A stretch of DNA of 64,000 nucleotides from Streptomyces sp. 3214.6 (GTDB lineage Bacteria > Actinomycetota > Actinomycetes > Streptomycetales > Streptomycetaceae), in contig NZ_LT670819.1 in assembly GCF_900129855.1 (NCBI RefSeq), positions 1,860,001-1,924,000 on the forward strand, read 5' to 3'. Position 1 is the first letter of the stretch, and every line of letters begins with the position of its first letter. The notes beneath the pieces are model-generated. The model did not search any database and was not told the origin of the DNA. It was given only the letters and a program-made list of their open reading frames with translations. Both the position numbers and the translations under genes were made by a program. This document shows positions 1-8,036 of the stretch, one piece after another.

Positions 1-1025
1 CGCATAGGCTCCGGCATCATCGCATCCGCGATGACCAGTCCCGCGTCTACGCTCTTCGTCCCCTTGGGCACCAGACGCCATCCCAGCAGACTGCGGGTAC
101 ACACGTCGATTGCGATGGTCAGATCCACCGAAAAGACGACGTCCTCGACCGGATCGTAGGCACGTACGTCCAGCCAGCTGGTGTCGATCATCACGAGTTC
201 ACCGGGACGGCTGGCGGTGATCGGACGGTAGTATCCGTCTGGCCGGTTCGCCACAGACTGCCGTGTCGTGGCCTGTCCAGTGGTGTAGCGGCCGGGCAGG
301 AGGGCGGCGACGTACCGGTTGAAGGTCTTCAGCACCGGCATCTTCACCGCGTCAGGTCCATGCGTGTCTACAAGGCGCCGCTCGACTCGGCGACGCAGCC
401 GGTTCAGACTGCCGGTCGAGTCGTCCGCCTCCGTCACGTTGTATTGGGTGATGATCGCGTCGATCAACCGTGGATCCGCCCCAGCCAAAGGATCCGACGG
501 CCGATGGCTACGCCGGTCCACCAGCCCCCACGGGCCTTCTTCCCGCCACTTCCGCAGACGTCGCCACATCTGCTGCTCGCTGTAACCCAGTTCCCGCGCT
601 TTGCTCTGCACACGCTGGGCCAGCGACACACCGGGGGCGTACTCCGGTCTGGGTTCTCCGGGCGCTGCGTCCTGTGGATCCCCAGTGCGAAATCCGGTCG
701 TCATCTCCAGAAGGTGCTCCTGGGCGCGCTGCAGTCTCTCCAACTGTTTGTCGCTCAGCTGGTCGAACAGGGCGGCGGCGTCCAGCCACAGCTTCGCTGT
801 CGAGGCGTCGTGTTCAGAAGAGTCCTCGCGCTCCCCGCTCGCGTCGCCCTCGTAGGGGCGGAAGGTCGGATCCGCGAGAAGGTGGCCCACACCGATCACG
901 GTCCACGAACCGCTCTCCGAACGCAGTCGCACCCCGTCGTCTGTCACCCCGGTCACCGTGTGCACCTCATCGTCCAGCCACACCCTGGATCCACGCTGCA
1001 GGCGTACGGCGCCGTCAATCGTCAT
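1..1025 (-). CDS. tnsB: Tn7-like transposase TnsB (Mu/rve-type DDE integrase), cut by window edge
   Basis: This is the 5' two thirds of a transposase gene that runs out of the window at position 1, so about 341 residues are visible. After a beta-rich N-terminus and a helical DNA-binding region (about residues 130-185), the start of the catalytic core is clear: GELVMIDTSWLDV supplies the first Asp, followed by VDLTIAIDVCTRSLLGW, as in the rve core of TnsB/TniA enzymes. The remaining catalytic residues lie outside the window. Its ATG overlaps the stop of tnsA as ATGA, so the two are translationally coupled. The family cuts and joins the 3' ends of the element. A tnsC-type ATPase would be expected next, beyond the edge. 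Confidence 0.85.
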   Translation of the reverse strand, partial: MTIDGAVRLQRGSRVWLDDEVHTVTGVTDDGVRLRSESGSWTVIGVGHLLADPTFRPYEGDASGEREDSSEHDASTAKLWLDAAALFDQLSDKQLERLQRAQEHLLEMTTGFRTGDPQDAAPGEPRPEYAPGVSLAQRVQSKARELGYSEQQMWRRLRKWREEGPWGLVDRRSHRPSDPLAGADPRLIDAIITQYNVTEADDSTGSLNRLRRRVERRLVDTHGPDAVKMPVLKTFNRYVAALLPGRYTTGQATTRQSVANRPDGYYRPITASRPGELVMIDTSWLDVRAYDPVEDVVFSVDLTIAIDVCTRSLLGWRLVPKGTKSVDAGLVIADAMMPEPM

Positions 1026-1783
1026 GCCCGTGCCTCCGCCGCGGTCGTCACCAACGTTGTGTCCCGCAACGGGAGATCCAGATCGGTGACGATCCGCTGA
1101 TGCCACATCAGGTGATACAGCACCCCGCGTGCCAGGTCCGGATACTCCATGAACCGGACGAGCTCCCCAATCTCTACTGGATCACGGGCCAGTTCGAGCA
1201 GGCGGGGAACCAGATCCGCACCCAGGTGCAGCGGGCGCCGAGCGCTGGACAGCAGATCGACGTTCACCCAGCGCTGCCCACTCGGCTCCGAAACCATGGC
1301 GTAGTCCCAGCCCAGCCGCTCGCACGTATATCGGGTGCGCTCCTCCTGCAACAGCACCTTCGGATCGTCACGCAGTTCGGAGTTCTTCACGTCCAGCAGC
1401 AGTGCGCTGCCGTCGCGGTGGCGTACGAAGACGTCCGGCGTGTGCTGCCAGGCCCCACGGGCGTCGATCGCATCGAACTCCAAGGGCTGAGTCACGAATG
1501 CGGTCACTTCCGAGTCGAAGTCCAGCAGCATGAGCCACTTCGACTCCAGCACGCTTTCGTAGTCAGCGAAGTCCCCCCACTTCGCCACCCAGTACTGGCC
1601 CGGCATGTGCCCTTGGTCCCGGTGGCTGGGAATCTCCCGCACCATCCTGCCGTTCTCGAACGGCAGGTCAGCAGCCTCCTCCAACGGCACCAGATGCTGA
1701 ACTCCTTCAGAATCGACGTACCGTACCCGCACCACGTCGACGTCTCGAACAGATGACTCCGGTACCTGCGCATCACGGCTCAC
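1022..1783 (-). CDS. tnsA: TnsA-like heteromeric transposase endonuclease subunit
   Basis: This 253-residue protein has the restriction-endonuclease fold of Tn7 TnsA, which cuts the 5' strands at the element ends so that transposition is cut-and-paste. Candidate catalytic residues are E80 (in SVLES), D117 (HTPDV) and the D131-V-K133 strand motif, the PD-(D/E)xK pattern of the family. A C-terminal region of about 100 residues should contact TnsC. The start is a GTG that overlaps the stop of tniQ as GTGA, and its own stop overlaps the tnsB start as ATGA, so tniQ, tnsA and tnsB form one tightly coupled operon. Confidence 0.88.
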   Translation of the reverse strand: MSRDAQVPESSVRDVDVVRVRYVDSEGVQHLVPLEEAADLPFENGRMVREIPSHRDQGHMPGQYWVAKWGDFADYESVLESKWLMLLDFDSEVTAFVTQPLEFDAIDARGAWQHTPDVFVRHRDGSALLLDVKNSELRDDPKVLLQEERTRYTCERLGWDYAMVSEPSGQRWVNVDLLSSARRPLHLGADLVPRLLELARDPVEIGELVRFMEYPDLARGVLYHLMWHQRIVTDLDLPLRDTTLVTTAAEARA

Positions 1784-2895
1784 CGCGAGTACCTCCTCTC
1801 CGCGGACTTCTGGTCGAAGAGCCCCAGCGGCACCTGCGCTGCCACTGCCCTCGCGAAAACCCCCGGCATCGGGAGCCGCATCAACGGACGAGGCGTCAAG
1901 CAGCCTTCTTCAACCGCCGTACGCACCAGCGGCGCTAACCCTCGAGTCAACTCCTGCCTGTCGGCCGCTGCCAAAAGAGGGGTAACCACCGTGAGGAACG
2001 CTGCCGCAGCTGCGGCCGAAGCAGGGCCCCAGCCGAATCGGCCCCGATACACGTCTCGCTCCACGCGTTCGTCCAGAAGAGCCCTGGTACACCAGCCCGG
2101 CACGTCCGGTAGGCGTCCCAAGATCGTGGGCAGCCCGAGCCGCAAGAAGATCACACAGGCACGGAAGGCCTCGAACCACTGTCGTGCCGATACCTTCGTG
2201 CCACCCAGCGTGGGATATGCCCGGCGGTACGCGATGTCCAGCCAACGCCGCTGTGCGTCGACCGTCCGTTCGTCTGCCTGACTCACGCGAACCGCGGATA
2301 GCCACTGTGCACACGGCCTCCCGTGACCGGAATTCGCGCAGCACGTTGGAAGCCTGTTCCACCGCGCCGGCACGGCCCGAGGCCTGGCTCCGCCCCACCG
2401 CAGTACCCAACCGCACGCCGGACACCGATCGAGCAGCGTCACCTCATGCTCAGGGCACACCGCCGCACACGACAGCTTCCACCACAGCCGCCACACCCCG
2501 CCCGAGGCCAGTAGACAGCACGGACAGGCCCGGCTGCCGTACACCTCGACCCACTCCCGTGCCGCCGACGGCCAATGCGCCTTGGTGGCAGTGAGCACCT
2601 CCGCCACGCTCAGCGGCCCACCCTCGAAAACCGACAGATGCATCCGGTCCACTGCGCTGCCCGGGACACCCGTCGCTGCGTACACGGCCTGCCGGACCGC
2701 CTCATCACACTGCACTCCGAACACAGGGGGCCGGGTACTCGCATGAACCCCTCGAAGGTGCAGCCCCATCAGGTCGGCGACCTCAGCCGGCGGACATCGG
2801 TTCACGCGCGCCATCCGATCCACCCACGACGCGAACGCTTCATCCGCTCGCGGAGCTGTGACCAGCGCTAATCTCCCGTGGCAGCATGCACCCAC
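1780..2895 (-). CDS. tniQ: TniQ/TnsD-family target-selection protein
   Basis: TniQ proteins choose the target site of Tn7-like elements. The N-terminal TniQ zinc finger is visible: CPCC near residues 124-127, CPEH at 147-150, CPAC at 158-161, then CC at 185-186, with the typical WRLWWKLSC segment between. At about 371 residues it is a mid-length form. The start is uncertain. A good Shine-Dalgarno (AGGAGG, 2900-2895) overlaps the annotated GTG, and the ATG at the right distance (2887) is out of frame, so a non-standard start or initiation from another GTG is possible. It is the first gene of the operon, next to the transposon terminus. Confidence 0.85.
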   Translation of the reverse strand: MGACCHGRLALVTAPRADEAFASWVDRMARVNRCPPAEVADLMGLHLRGVHASTRPPVFGVQCDEAVRQAVYAATGVPGSAVDRMHLSVFEGGPLSVAEVLTATKAHWPSAAREWVEVYGSRACPCCLLASGGVWRLWWKLSCAAVCPEHEVTLLDRCPACGWVLRWGGARPRAVPARWNRLPTCCANSGHGRPCAQWLSAVRVSQADERTVDAQRRWLDIAYRRAYPTLGGTKVSARQWFEAFRACVIFLRLGLPTILGRLPDVPGWCTRALLDERVERDVYRGRFGWGPASAAAAAAFLTVVTPLLAAADRQELTRGLAPLVRTAVEEGCLTPRPLMRLPMPGVFARAVAAQVPLGLFDQKSAERRYSR

Positions 2896-2923
2896 CTCCT
2901 GAGAGTGACCTGTATCACTAACA

Positions 2924-2997
2924 TTTTGAGGTATCCACTCTCATTTGCACTCTCATGTTGAGGTATCCACTCTCATTTTGAGGCGCCGCGCTCAACA
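2924..2997. repeat. Terminal repeats and probable outer end of the Tn7-like element
   Basis: Two copies of a 20-bp word (TTGAGGTATCCACTCTCATT, at 2926-2945 and 2958-2977) stand 32 bp apart. A partial copy (ACTCTCAT, 2949-2956) lies between them and another TTTGAGG at 2977-2983. Read inward on the minus strand from 2997 the sequence begins TGTTGA, and Tn7-like ends begin with TGT. Repeated 20-22-bp words near an end are what TnsB binds. The repeats also overlap the tniQ promoter region, so TnsB could repress the operon. The exact terminus is inferred: no target-site duplication can be checked because the other end is outside the window. Confidence 0.6.
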
Positions 2998-3081
2998 CCG
3001 GGGCCCGCCGTAGATACTGATGGCCGTGATACGTGACATGGCACAGCGCGATGGCACAGCCCGTTTCCGAGGAGACCCATC

Positions 3082-3783
3082 ATGGCCCGGCCGCCCGTGA
3101 GCAGCAGCCAGCAGCCCGCCGAGTCGTCGCTCCCCGTGCTCGGCGGGCGCCGCAGCAGCTACCGCGAGCGGGTCGCGGACGCCCTGCGGGCCGCGCTGAT
3201 CGCGGGCGAACTGCGGCCCGGCGAGGTGTACTCGGCACCCACCCTCGCCACCCGTTTCGGCGTCTCGGCGACGCCGGTCCGCGAGGCGATGCTGGATCTC
3301 GCCAAGGAGGGCCTGGTGGACGCGGTCCCCAACAAGGGGTTCCGGGTCACGGAGGTCTCCGACCGGCAGCTCGACGAATACACACACGTGCGCGCGCTGA
3401 TCGAGATCCCCACGGTGGCGGCGCTGGCGACGAGCGCCGACCCGGTGTCGCTGGAGGCGCTCCGCCCCGCCGCCCGGGAGATCGTCGCCGCCGCGGTCGC
3501 GGGCGACCTCATCGCCTACGTCGAGGCCGACACCCGCTTCCACCTGGGCCTGCTCGCCCTGGCGGGTAACGCCCATCTCGTCGAGGTCGTCCGGGAACTG
3601 CGCGGGCGCGCGCGCCTGTACGGTCTGACCGCGCTCTCCGCCTCGGGCCGTCTGCTGGCCTCCGCCGAAGAGCACCTGGAGCTTCTGGACGCCCTGCTGG
3701 CGCGCGACGAACGGGCTGTTCGCGAGGTCATGACACGGCATCTGGGGCATGTCCGGGGGTTGTGGGCGTCAGCCCGGGAGTAG
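3082..3783 (+). CDS. GntR-family transcriptional regulator with FCD domain
   Basis: A 233-residue regulator. The winged helix-turn-helix lies near residues 25-90 ([17 protein letters not shown], then [21 protein letters not shown]). An all-helical FCD ligand-binding domain follows (residues 100-230), with metal-ligand-like positions in [10 protein letters not shown] and [11 protein letters not shown], typical of the FadR/VanR group. The ATG has a GAGGAG ribosome site 8 bases upstream. It stands just beyond the transposon end and 130 bp before a flavin monooxygenase gene on the same strand, which is its most likely target. The inducer is unknown. Confidence 0.87.
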   Translation: MARPPVSSSQQPAESSLPVLGGRRSSYRERVADALRAALIAGELRPGEVYSAPTLATRFGVSATPVREAMLDLAKEGLVDAVPNKGFRVTEVSDRQLDEYTHVRALIEIPTVAALATSADPVSLEALRPAAREIVAAAVAGDLIAYVEADTRFHLGLLALAGNAHLVEVVRELRGRARLYGLTALSASGRLLASAEEHLELLDALLARDERAVREVMTRHLGHVRGLWASARE

Positions 3784-3913
3784 GCCGCCCGCCGCGCAGA
3801 TACCCCCGGCGTGCCCGAAACGTCCTGTGATCCTTGTCGCGGACGGGCGAAGAGTGGGCGCAGCGCCGGTTGGGCAGTCAATTGCCCGTGCGCGAAAGGA
3901 TGGTGTCTATCCC

Positions 3914-5212
3914 GTGGGGGAAGCCGTGCGTCTGTGTGTGATCGGTGCGGGACTGTCGGGGCTGGCGACGGCGCACGCCCTGAAGAGCGCCGGTGTCGAC
4001 TTCGTCTGCCTGGAGCAGTCGAGTGACGTCGGCGGGCTGTGGCGTCGGCCGCAGGCGGGCGAGCGCGGCCCCGGCTATCTGTCACTGCACCTCAACACCG
4101 CCAAGCAGCTCACGGGTTACGCGGACTTCCCGATGCCCGCCTCCTACCCGCTCTACCCCCGGCACAGTCAGGTCGCCGCCTATCTGAGCTCGTTCGCCGA
4201 GTGGTCCGGCATACGGGACCGCATCGAGCTGGGGACGACCGTGGAGTCCGTACGGCAGAAGGCCGACGGTGGGTGGACGGTCGTCAGCCGGGATGCCGAC
4301 GGCACGATGTCGTCCCGGAGTTTCACTCAGGTGATCGTCGCCTCCGGGCACAACTCGGAGCCGTCGATGCCCGCACTGCCGAAGGGTGCAGAGACGTTCA
4401 CCGGGACGATTCGCCATTCTCTCGACTACCTCGACGGCAGCGCTTTCGCCGGACAGCGCGTCATCGTCGTGGGGCTCGGCAACTCGGCGGTGGACATCGC
4501 CGCGGACCTCTCCCGGCACGCCGAGCTGACCGTTCTCTCGGCACGCAGGGGACTGCACATCATGCCCAAGCAGTTGTTCGGCATGGCGCTCGACGAGATC
4601 GCCGACGCGCCGTGGTGGATCAGCATGTCGCTGGCGGAGCAGCGTCGTTTCATCGAACAGGCCCTGTTGATCGCCCGCGGCAGACTCCGCGACCACGGGC
4701 TGCCCGAGCCGGACCATCCGGTCTTCGCCTCGGCCGTCACCATCTCCGACGAGATCCTCAGCCGTATCCGCCATGGCGCGGTCACCCCGAAGCCGTCGAT
4801 CGACGCCGTCGACGGCGGCCGGGTCTCGTTCGTCGACGGCACCTCGGTCAGGGCCGACGCGATCGTGTACTGCACCGGCTACCAGATGACCTTCCCGTTC
4901 CTGGAGCCCGGCTGCCCGATCGGCGCGCAGGGCTCGGTCGAGCTGTACAAACGGGTCGTCGCCCCGGACCGTCCCGGACTGTTCTTCGTCGGTCTGGTGC
5001 GCCCGGTCGGTTCGATCACACGGCTGGTGGAGGCGCAGGCGCGGTGGATCGCGCGGCTCGTCAACGGCGATGCGGTGCTGCCGGAGGCGGAGGTCATGCG
5101 CAAGGAGATCGCCACGTACCTGAGCGGTGTCGCGGGTCAGTACGGGCAGCGGGAGAGCGCGTCGATCCAGGTCAACGTAGCGCCGTATCTGCAGGAGCTG
5201 CGCGAGGAGTGA
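3914..5212 (+). CDS. Flavin-containing monooxygenase (NAD(P)/FAD-dependent)
   Basis: A class B flavin monooxygenase of about 432 residues. It has an N-terminal FAD Rossmann motif (GAGLSG), the FMO signature FxGxxxHxxxY ([11 protein letters not shown]), a second dinucleotide motif for NADPH ([10 protein letters not shown]) and the C-terminal [10 protein letters not shown] segment. Such enzymes oxygenate nitrogen or sulfur atoms of small molecules, or ketones; the substrate cannot be told from sequence. The open frame extends upstream without homology, so GTG 3914 (AAAGGA upstream) or GTG 3926 (GGGGGAAG upstream) is the likely start. It follows a GntR regulator and ends at a strong terminator. 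Confidence 0.82.
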   Translation: MGEAVRLCVIGAGLSGLATAHALKSAGVDFVCLEQSSDVGGLWRRPQAGERGPGYLSLHLNTAKQLTGYADFPMPASYPLYPRHSQVAAYLSSFAEWSGIRDRIELGTTVESVRQKADGGWTVVSRDADGTMSSRSFTQVIVASGHNSEPSMPALPKGAETFTGTIRHSLDYLDGSAFAGQRVIVVGLGNSAVDIAADLSRHAELTVLSARRGLHIMPKQLFGMALDEIADAPWWISMSLAEQRRFIEQALLIARGRLRDHGLPEPDHPVFASAVTISDEILSRIRHGAVTPKPSIDAVDGGRVSFVDGTSVRADAIVYCTGYQMTFPFLEPGCPIGAQGSVELYKRVVAPDRPGLFFVGLVRPVGSITRLVEAQARWIARLVNGDAVLPEAEVMRKEIATYLSGVAGQYGQRESASIQVNVAPYLQELREE

Positions 5213-5242
5213 GGTCGGCCGGGCCCCCGGACACCAGAACGC

Positions 5243-5276
5243 CGGGACACCGGGACACCGGGACACCGGGACGCCG
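5243..5276. repeat. Short tandem repeat, 8-bp unit
   Basis: About four copies of CCGGGACA run head to tail between the monooxygenase stop and the terminator. It does not extend the reading frame of either neighbour and probably arose by slippage. Confidence 0.75.
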
Positions 5277-5282
5277 ACAAGG

Positions 5283-5310
5283 AGATACCCGCCCCGAAGG
5301 GCGGGTATCT
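5283..5310. terminator. Bidirectional terminator between converging genes
   Basis: A perfect 12-bp stem (AGATACCCGCCC at 5283-5294 and its complement at 5299-5310) closes a CGAA tetraloop. It sits between the plus-strand monooxygenase and the minus-strand conservon, so it can end both transcripts. Confidence 0.85.
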
Positions 5311-5340
5311 AGTTGGCTGCAGCGGTGTGAGTACAGCTCA

Positions 5341-6684
5341 TCACTTGGTCAGCCAGTTGAGGAACTTGCTCCACACTCCGGCCTGTTCATGGCGGACCGC
5401 TCCGGTGGTCTCTCGCGCCGGCGCCTGAGGGGTGGTCTGCCGGCTCGGACGGATCATCGTTTTGACGGGGGTGTACCGCGCGGGAAGCGTGACGAGGCCA
5501 CGACTGAAGGCGCCCTGACGCCACGTCAGACTACCCTCAGGCACGCTGAGTTCGACGTCCGGCAGGCGGTTGAGAAGGTTTTCGACGGCCGTCACGACGA
5601 TCTGTCGGGCGGGTTCCTTCGAGGGGCAGGCGTGCGGGCCTGCGCTCCAGGCCAGGTGCGCACGGTTGCTGCCGGCCTTGCGGGCCGCCGACAGCGTGGG
5701 ACCGGTGTTGGCGGCGGCGATGCTGACCAGCATCAAGTCGCCTGCGGTGAGCTTCTGACCGGCGAACTCCATGTCGGACACCGGGTAGTGGGCTGCGAAG
5801 TTGGTCATGGGCGGGTTCTCCCACAACGTGTCGTCCATCGCCTCCTCGATCAGCCCGCCCTCATGGGCGTACCGGTCGTCGGTGAGGATTCGGTGCAGCG
5901 TGTTGCCGATGAGGTTGACCAGCGGCTCGGCTCCCGCGCCCAGCAGCAGGGAGACCTGATGCACCATCTCCTCGTCGGTCAGACGGGTTTGATGCTTCAG
6001 CAGCCATGAGGTGACGTCCTCGCCCGGCTTGCGCCGCTTGAGGGCGACGAGTTCGCCCACGGCCTCGAACAACACCTCACTGGCCTTCTCGGCGTTGACG
6101 CCGTCGAACATGCCGGAGATGCCGAAGAAGACGCGGTCGCCGATGTCGGCGGTGCAGCCGAAGAGCTCGTTGAACACGAACAGCGGGAGCTGCTTGGCGT
6201 AGGAGCCGACCAGGTCGGCCGAACCGCGTTCGCCGAACTGGGAGATGAGGAAGTCGGAGATCCGCTCGACGCTCTGGCTCAGCCGCATCGGGTCGATGCG
6301 CGCCATGCAGTCCGAGATGGACTGCCGCAGCCTCAGGTGTTCGGCGCCGTCGGAGGACATGCAGTTGGGCCGGTAGGCGAGCACGGGCAGAACGGGGCTG
6401 TCGGGGGCGATCCGGCCCTCGTTGAGGTCCCGCCAACGGCGTGCGTCCTTGCGGAACGAGCCGGAGTCCTGCAGGAGTTGCAGGGCGGTGGCGTAGTCGG
6501 TGACGAGGGTGGCCTCTACTCCCGGGGCGATCTCCACGGGCGCGGTCGGCCCGTAGTGCCGCAGGTAGGTGTAGTAGGGCTCCGGGTCGGCCGCGTACTC
6601 CGGTCCGTAGAGCGGCACTCGGCCACCGGGCTGGTGCGCCGGGCAACCCGGAGGGGGCACGGGGGCGGTGGGTTGGGCGTCCAT
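5341..6684 (-). CDS. cvnE: Conservon cytochrome P450 (CvnE), degenerate catalytic motifs
   Basis: A 447-residue P450-fold protein and the last gene of the conservon. The haem-ligand region is present (AWSAGPHACPS, Cys353), but the Gly usually two after the Cys is Ser. The I-helix motif that should read (A/G)Gx(D/E)T is GAGAEP, without the Thr. The ExxR of helix K reads EEAMDDTLW, with no Arg in place. Haem binding is likely; normal oxygen activation is doubtful. The start chosen is ATG 6684 (AGGAG upstream), 8 bp after the cvnD stop; the longer open frame upstream overlaps cvnD and is spurious. A role as effector or haem sensor for the Cvn complex is an inference. Confidence 0.85.
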   Translation of the reverse strand: MDAQPTAPVPPPGCPAHQPGGRVPLYGPEYAADPEPYYTYLRHYGPTAPVEIAPGVEATLVTDYATALQLLQDSGSFRKDARRWRDLNEGRIAPDSPVLPVLAYRPNCMSSDGAEHLRLRQSISDCMARIDPMRLSQSVERISDFLISQFGERGSADLVGSYAKQLPLFVFNELFGCTADIGDRVFFGISGMFDGVNAEKASEVLFEAVGELVALKRRKPGEDVTSWLLKHQTRLTDEEMVHQVSLLLGAGAEPLVNLIGNTLHRILTDDRYAHEGGLIEEAMDDTLWENPPMTNFAAHYPVSDMEFAGQKLTAGDLMLVSIAAANTGPTLSAARKAGSNRAHLAWSAGPHACPSKEPARQIVVTAVENLLNRLPDVELSVPEGSLTWRQGAFSRGLVTLPARYTPVKTMIRPSRQTTPQAPARETTGAVRHEQAGVWSKFLNWLTK

Positions 6685-6692
6685 GTCTGCTC

Positions 6693-7286
6693 CTAGTGGG
6701 CACGGTCCTGCAGGTGACGGACGAGGGTGATCAGCGCTTCCGCCGAGGACTTCTCGTCTCGTGCGTCGCAGGTGACGACGGGGGTGTCGTCGAGCAGGTC
6801 CAGTGCGTCGCGCAGGGCCATCTCGTCGCGCAGCGGCGAGCCGTCGAAGTGGTTGACGGCGATGGCGTAGTCGAGTCCGTACTGCTCGATGAGGTCGATC
6901 ACGGCGAAGGAGTCCGCGAGCCGCTCGGGGTCGACGAGCACCAGCGCGCCGAGCGCGCCGCGTGCCATGTCCTCCCACATCTGGACGAAGCGTTGCTGGC
7001 CCGGCGTTCCGAACAGATACAGCACGACGCGGTCGCTGATGGTCAGACGGCCGAAGTCCATGGCCACCGTGGTGGTGGTCTTGCCCTGGACTCCCTTGAG
7101 GTCGTCGACGGACTCGGCGGCCCGAGTCATCGTCTCCTCGGTGGTCAGCGGCTCGATCTCGGAGATCGCCCCGATGAACGTGGTCTTGCCGACCGCGAAG
7201 TGGCCGACGACGAGGATCTTCACCGCCGTCTGCGTAGCCCCGTCGCGGACGTACGCCTGTTCATCCAAACTTGGCCCTGAGACCAT
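6693..7286 (-). CDS. cvnD: Conservon small GTPase-like ATP/GTP-binding protein (CvnD)
   Basis: A 197-residue Ras-like NTPase. The P-loop is GHFAVGKTTF, the switch II region is YLFGTPGQQRF and the base-specificity motif is NHFD. In conservons CvnD is the G protein, CvnB a candidate activator and CvnA the membrane sensor, a layout likened to eukaryotic G-protein-coupled receptors. It overlaps the end of cvnC by 26 bases and precedes the P450 by 8, so it is co-translated with the block. FGTPGQ in the DxxG position is normal for this bacterial family. Confidence 0.93.
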   Translation of the reverse strand: MVSGPSLDEQAYVRDGATQTAVKILVVGHFAVGKTTFIGAISEIEPLTTEETMTRAAESVDDLKGVQGKTTTTVAMDFGRLTISDRVVLYLFGTPGQQRFVQMWEDMARGALGALVLVDPERLADSFAVIDLIEQYGLDYAIAVNHFDGSPLRDEMALRDALDLLDDTPVVTCDARDEKSSAEALITLVRHLQDRAH

Positions 7287-7638
7287 TCAGCACCTCCTCC
7301 AGGATGTCCCGGTCGGCGAGCGGCGCCCGCTGCACGGGCGGACGGGTGATGAGATAGCCGCCTTCGGTGAGGGCGGCGAGGAGGATCTTCACCACGCCCA
7401 GGGGCAGTTGGGTGTGCCCGGCGATCTCGGCGACCGAGAGGTAGCCGGCCGAGCACAGGTCCAACAGGTTCTGTTCCTCAGGGGACAGACGGGTCGGCCG
7501 CTGCTCGTGATCGGCGGCCGCCGTGACCAGGGTGATGAGGGAGAGCTGCCCTTCGTCGGGCAGCCCGCGCCCCTTGGTGATGACGTACGGGCGCACTAAC
7601 TCCGGTGTCTGGGGCTCCAGTTCGTCGAAACCGTTCAT
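7261..7638 (-). CDS. cvnC: Conservon DUF742 protein (CvnC)
   Basis: A 125-residue DUF742 protein. It contains a winged-helix-like segment (LDLCSAGYLSVAEIAGHTQL, then LPLGVVKILLAALTEGGYL) preceded by the family's RPYVITKGR strand. It overlaps cvnB by 4 bases upstream and cvnD by 26 downstream. Its role in the conservon complex is not settled. The fold suggests DNA or protein binding. Confidence 0.92.
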   Translation of the reverse strand: MNGFDELEPQTPELVRPYVITKGRGLPDEGQLSLITLVTAAADHEQRPTRLSPEEQNLLDLCSAGYLSVAEIAGHTQLPLGVVKILLAALTEGGYLITRPPVQRAPLADRDILEEVLNGLRAKFG

Positions 7639-8036
7639 GACCGCGCGCCGAGGTTCTCGCGCGGCGGTGTCATCAGGGCCTTGCCGAGCTGACCGACGAG
7701 CTGCTGCATCCGGAAGGTGATGTCCGCCATGTCGACATCCGGCGAGGCGGAGACGCCGAGGTAGGCGCCCTCGCCGGCGGAGATCAGGAAGACCCAGCCG
7801 CCGTCGAACTCGACGAGCGTCTGCCGCCAGCGCATCTGCGGGTCCTCGCAGAAGAACGCGAGCGAGCGGCTGAGCGACTGCACCCCGCTCATCGCGGCGG
7901 CCACGCGGTCCGCGTCGTCCTTGTCGAAGTCCTGCGTCCGGGCCATCAGCAGGCCGTCGGCGGAGATCAGGACTGCGTGCAGGGCCCCGGGAATCTCCAA
8001 GGCGCTGTCAAGCATCCATGACAGATCGTCGTTCAC
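7635..8036 (-). CDS. cvnB: Conservon roadblock/LC7-domain protein (CvnB)
   Basis: A 133-residue protein with one roadblock/LC7 domain across almost its whole length (starting LDSALEIPGALHAVLISADGLLMA). Roadblock proteins of this type act with Ras-like GTPases, as MglB does with MglA, so it is the probable regulator of CvnD. It overlaps cvnA and cvnC by 4 bases each. Confidence 0.93.
   Translation of the reverse strand: MNDDLSWMLDSALEIPGALHAVLISADGLLMARTQDFDKDDADRVAAAMSGVQSLSRSLAFFCEDPQMRWRQTLVEFDGGWVFLISAGEGAYLGVSASPDVDMADITFRMQQLVGQLGKALMTPPRENLGARS

Noticed and set aside
3749..3913. Upstream extension of the flavin monooxygenase
   Set aside because: It overlaps the GntR gene, lacks homology, and would put 55 residues before the FAD motif.
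6685..6978. Upstream extension of the conservon P450
   Set aside because: It overlaps cvnD, is Arg-rich noise, and a good ribosome site precedes ATG 6684.
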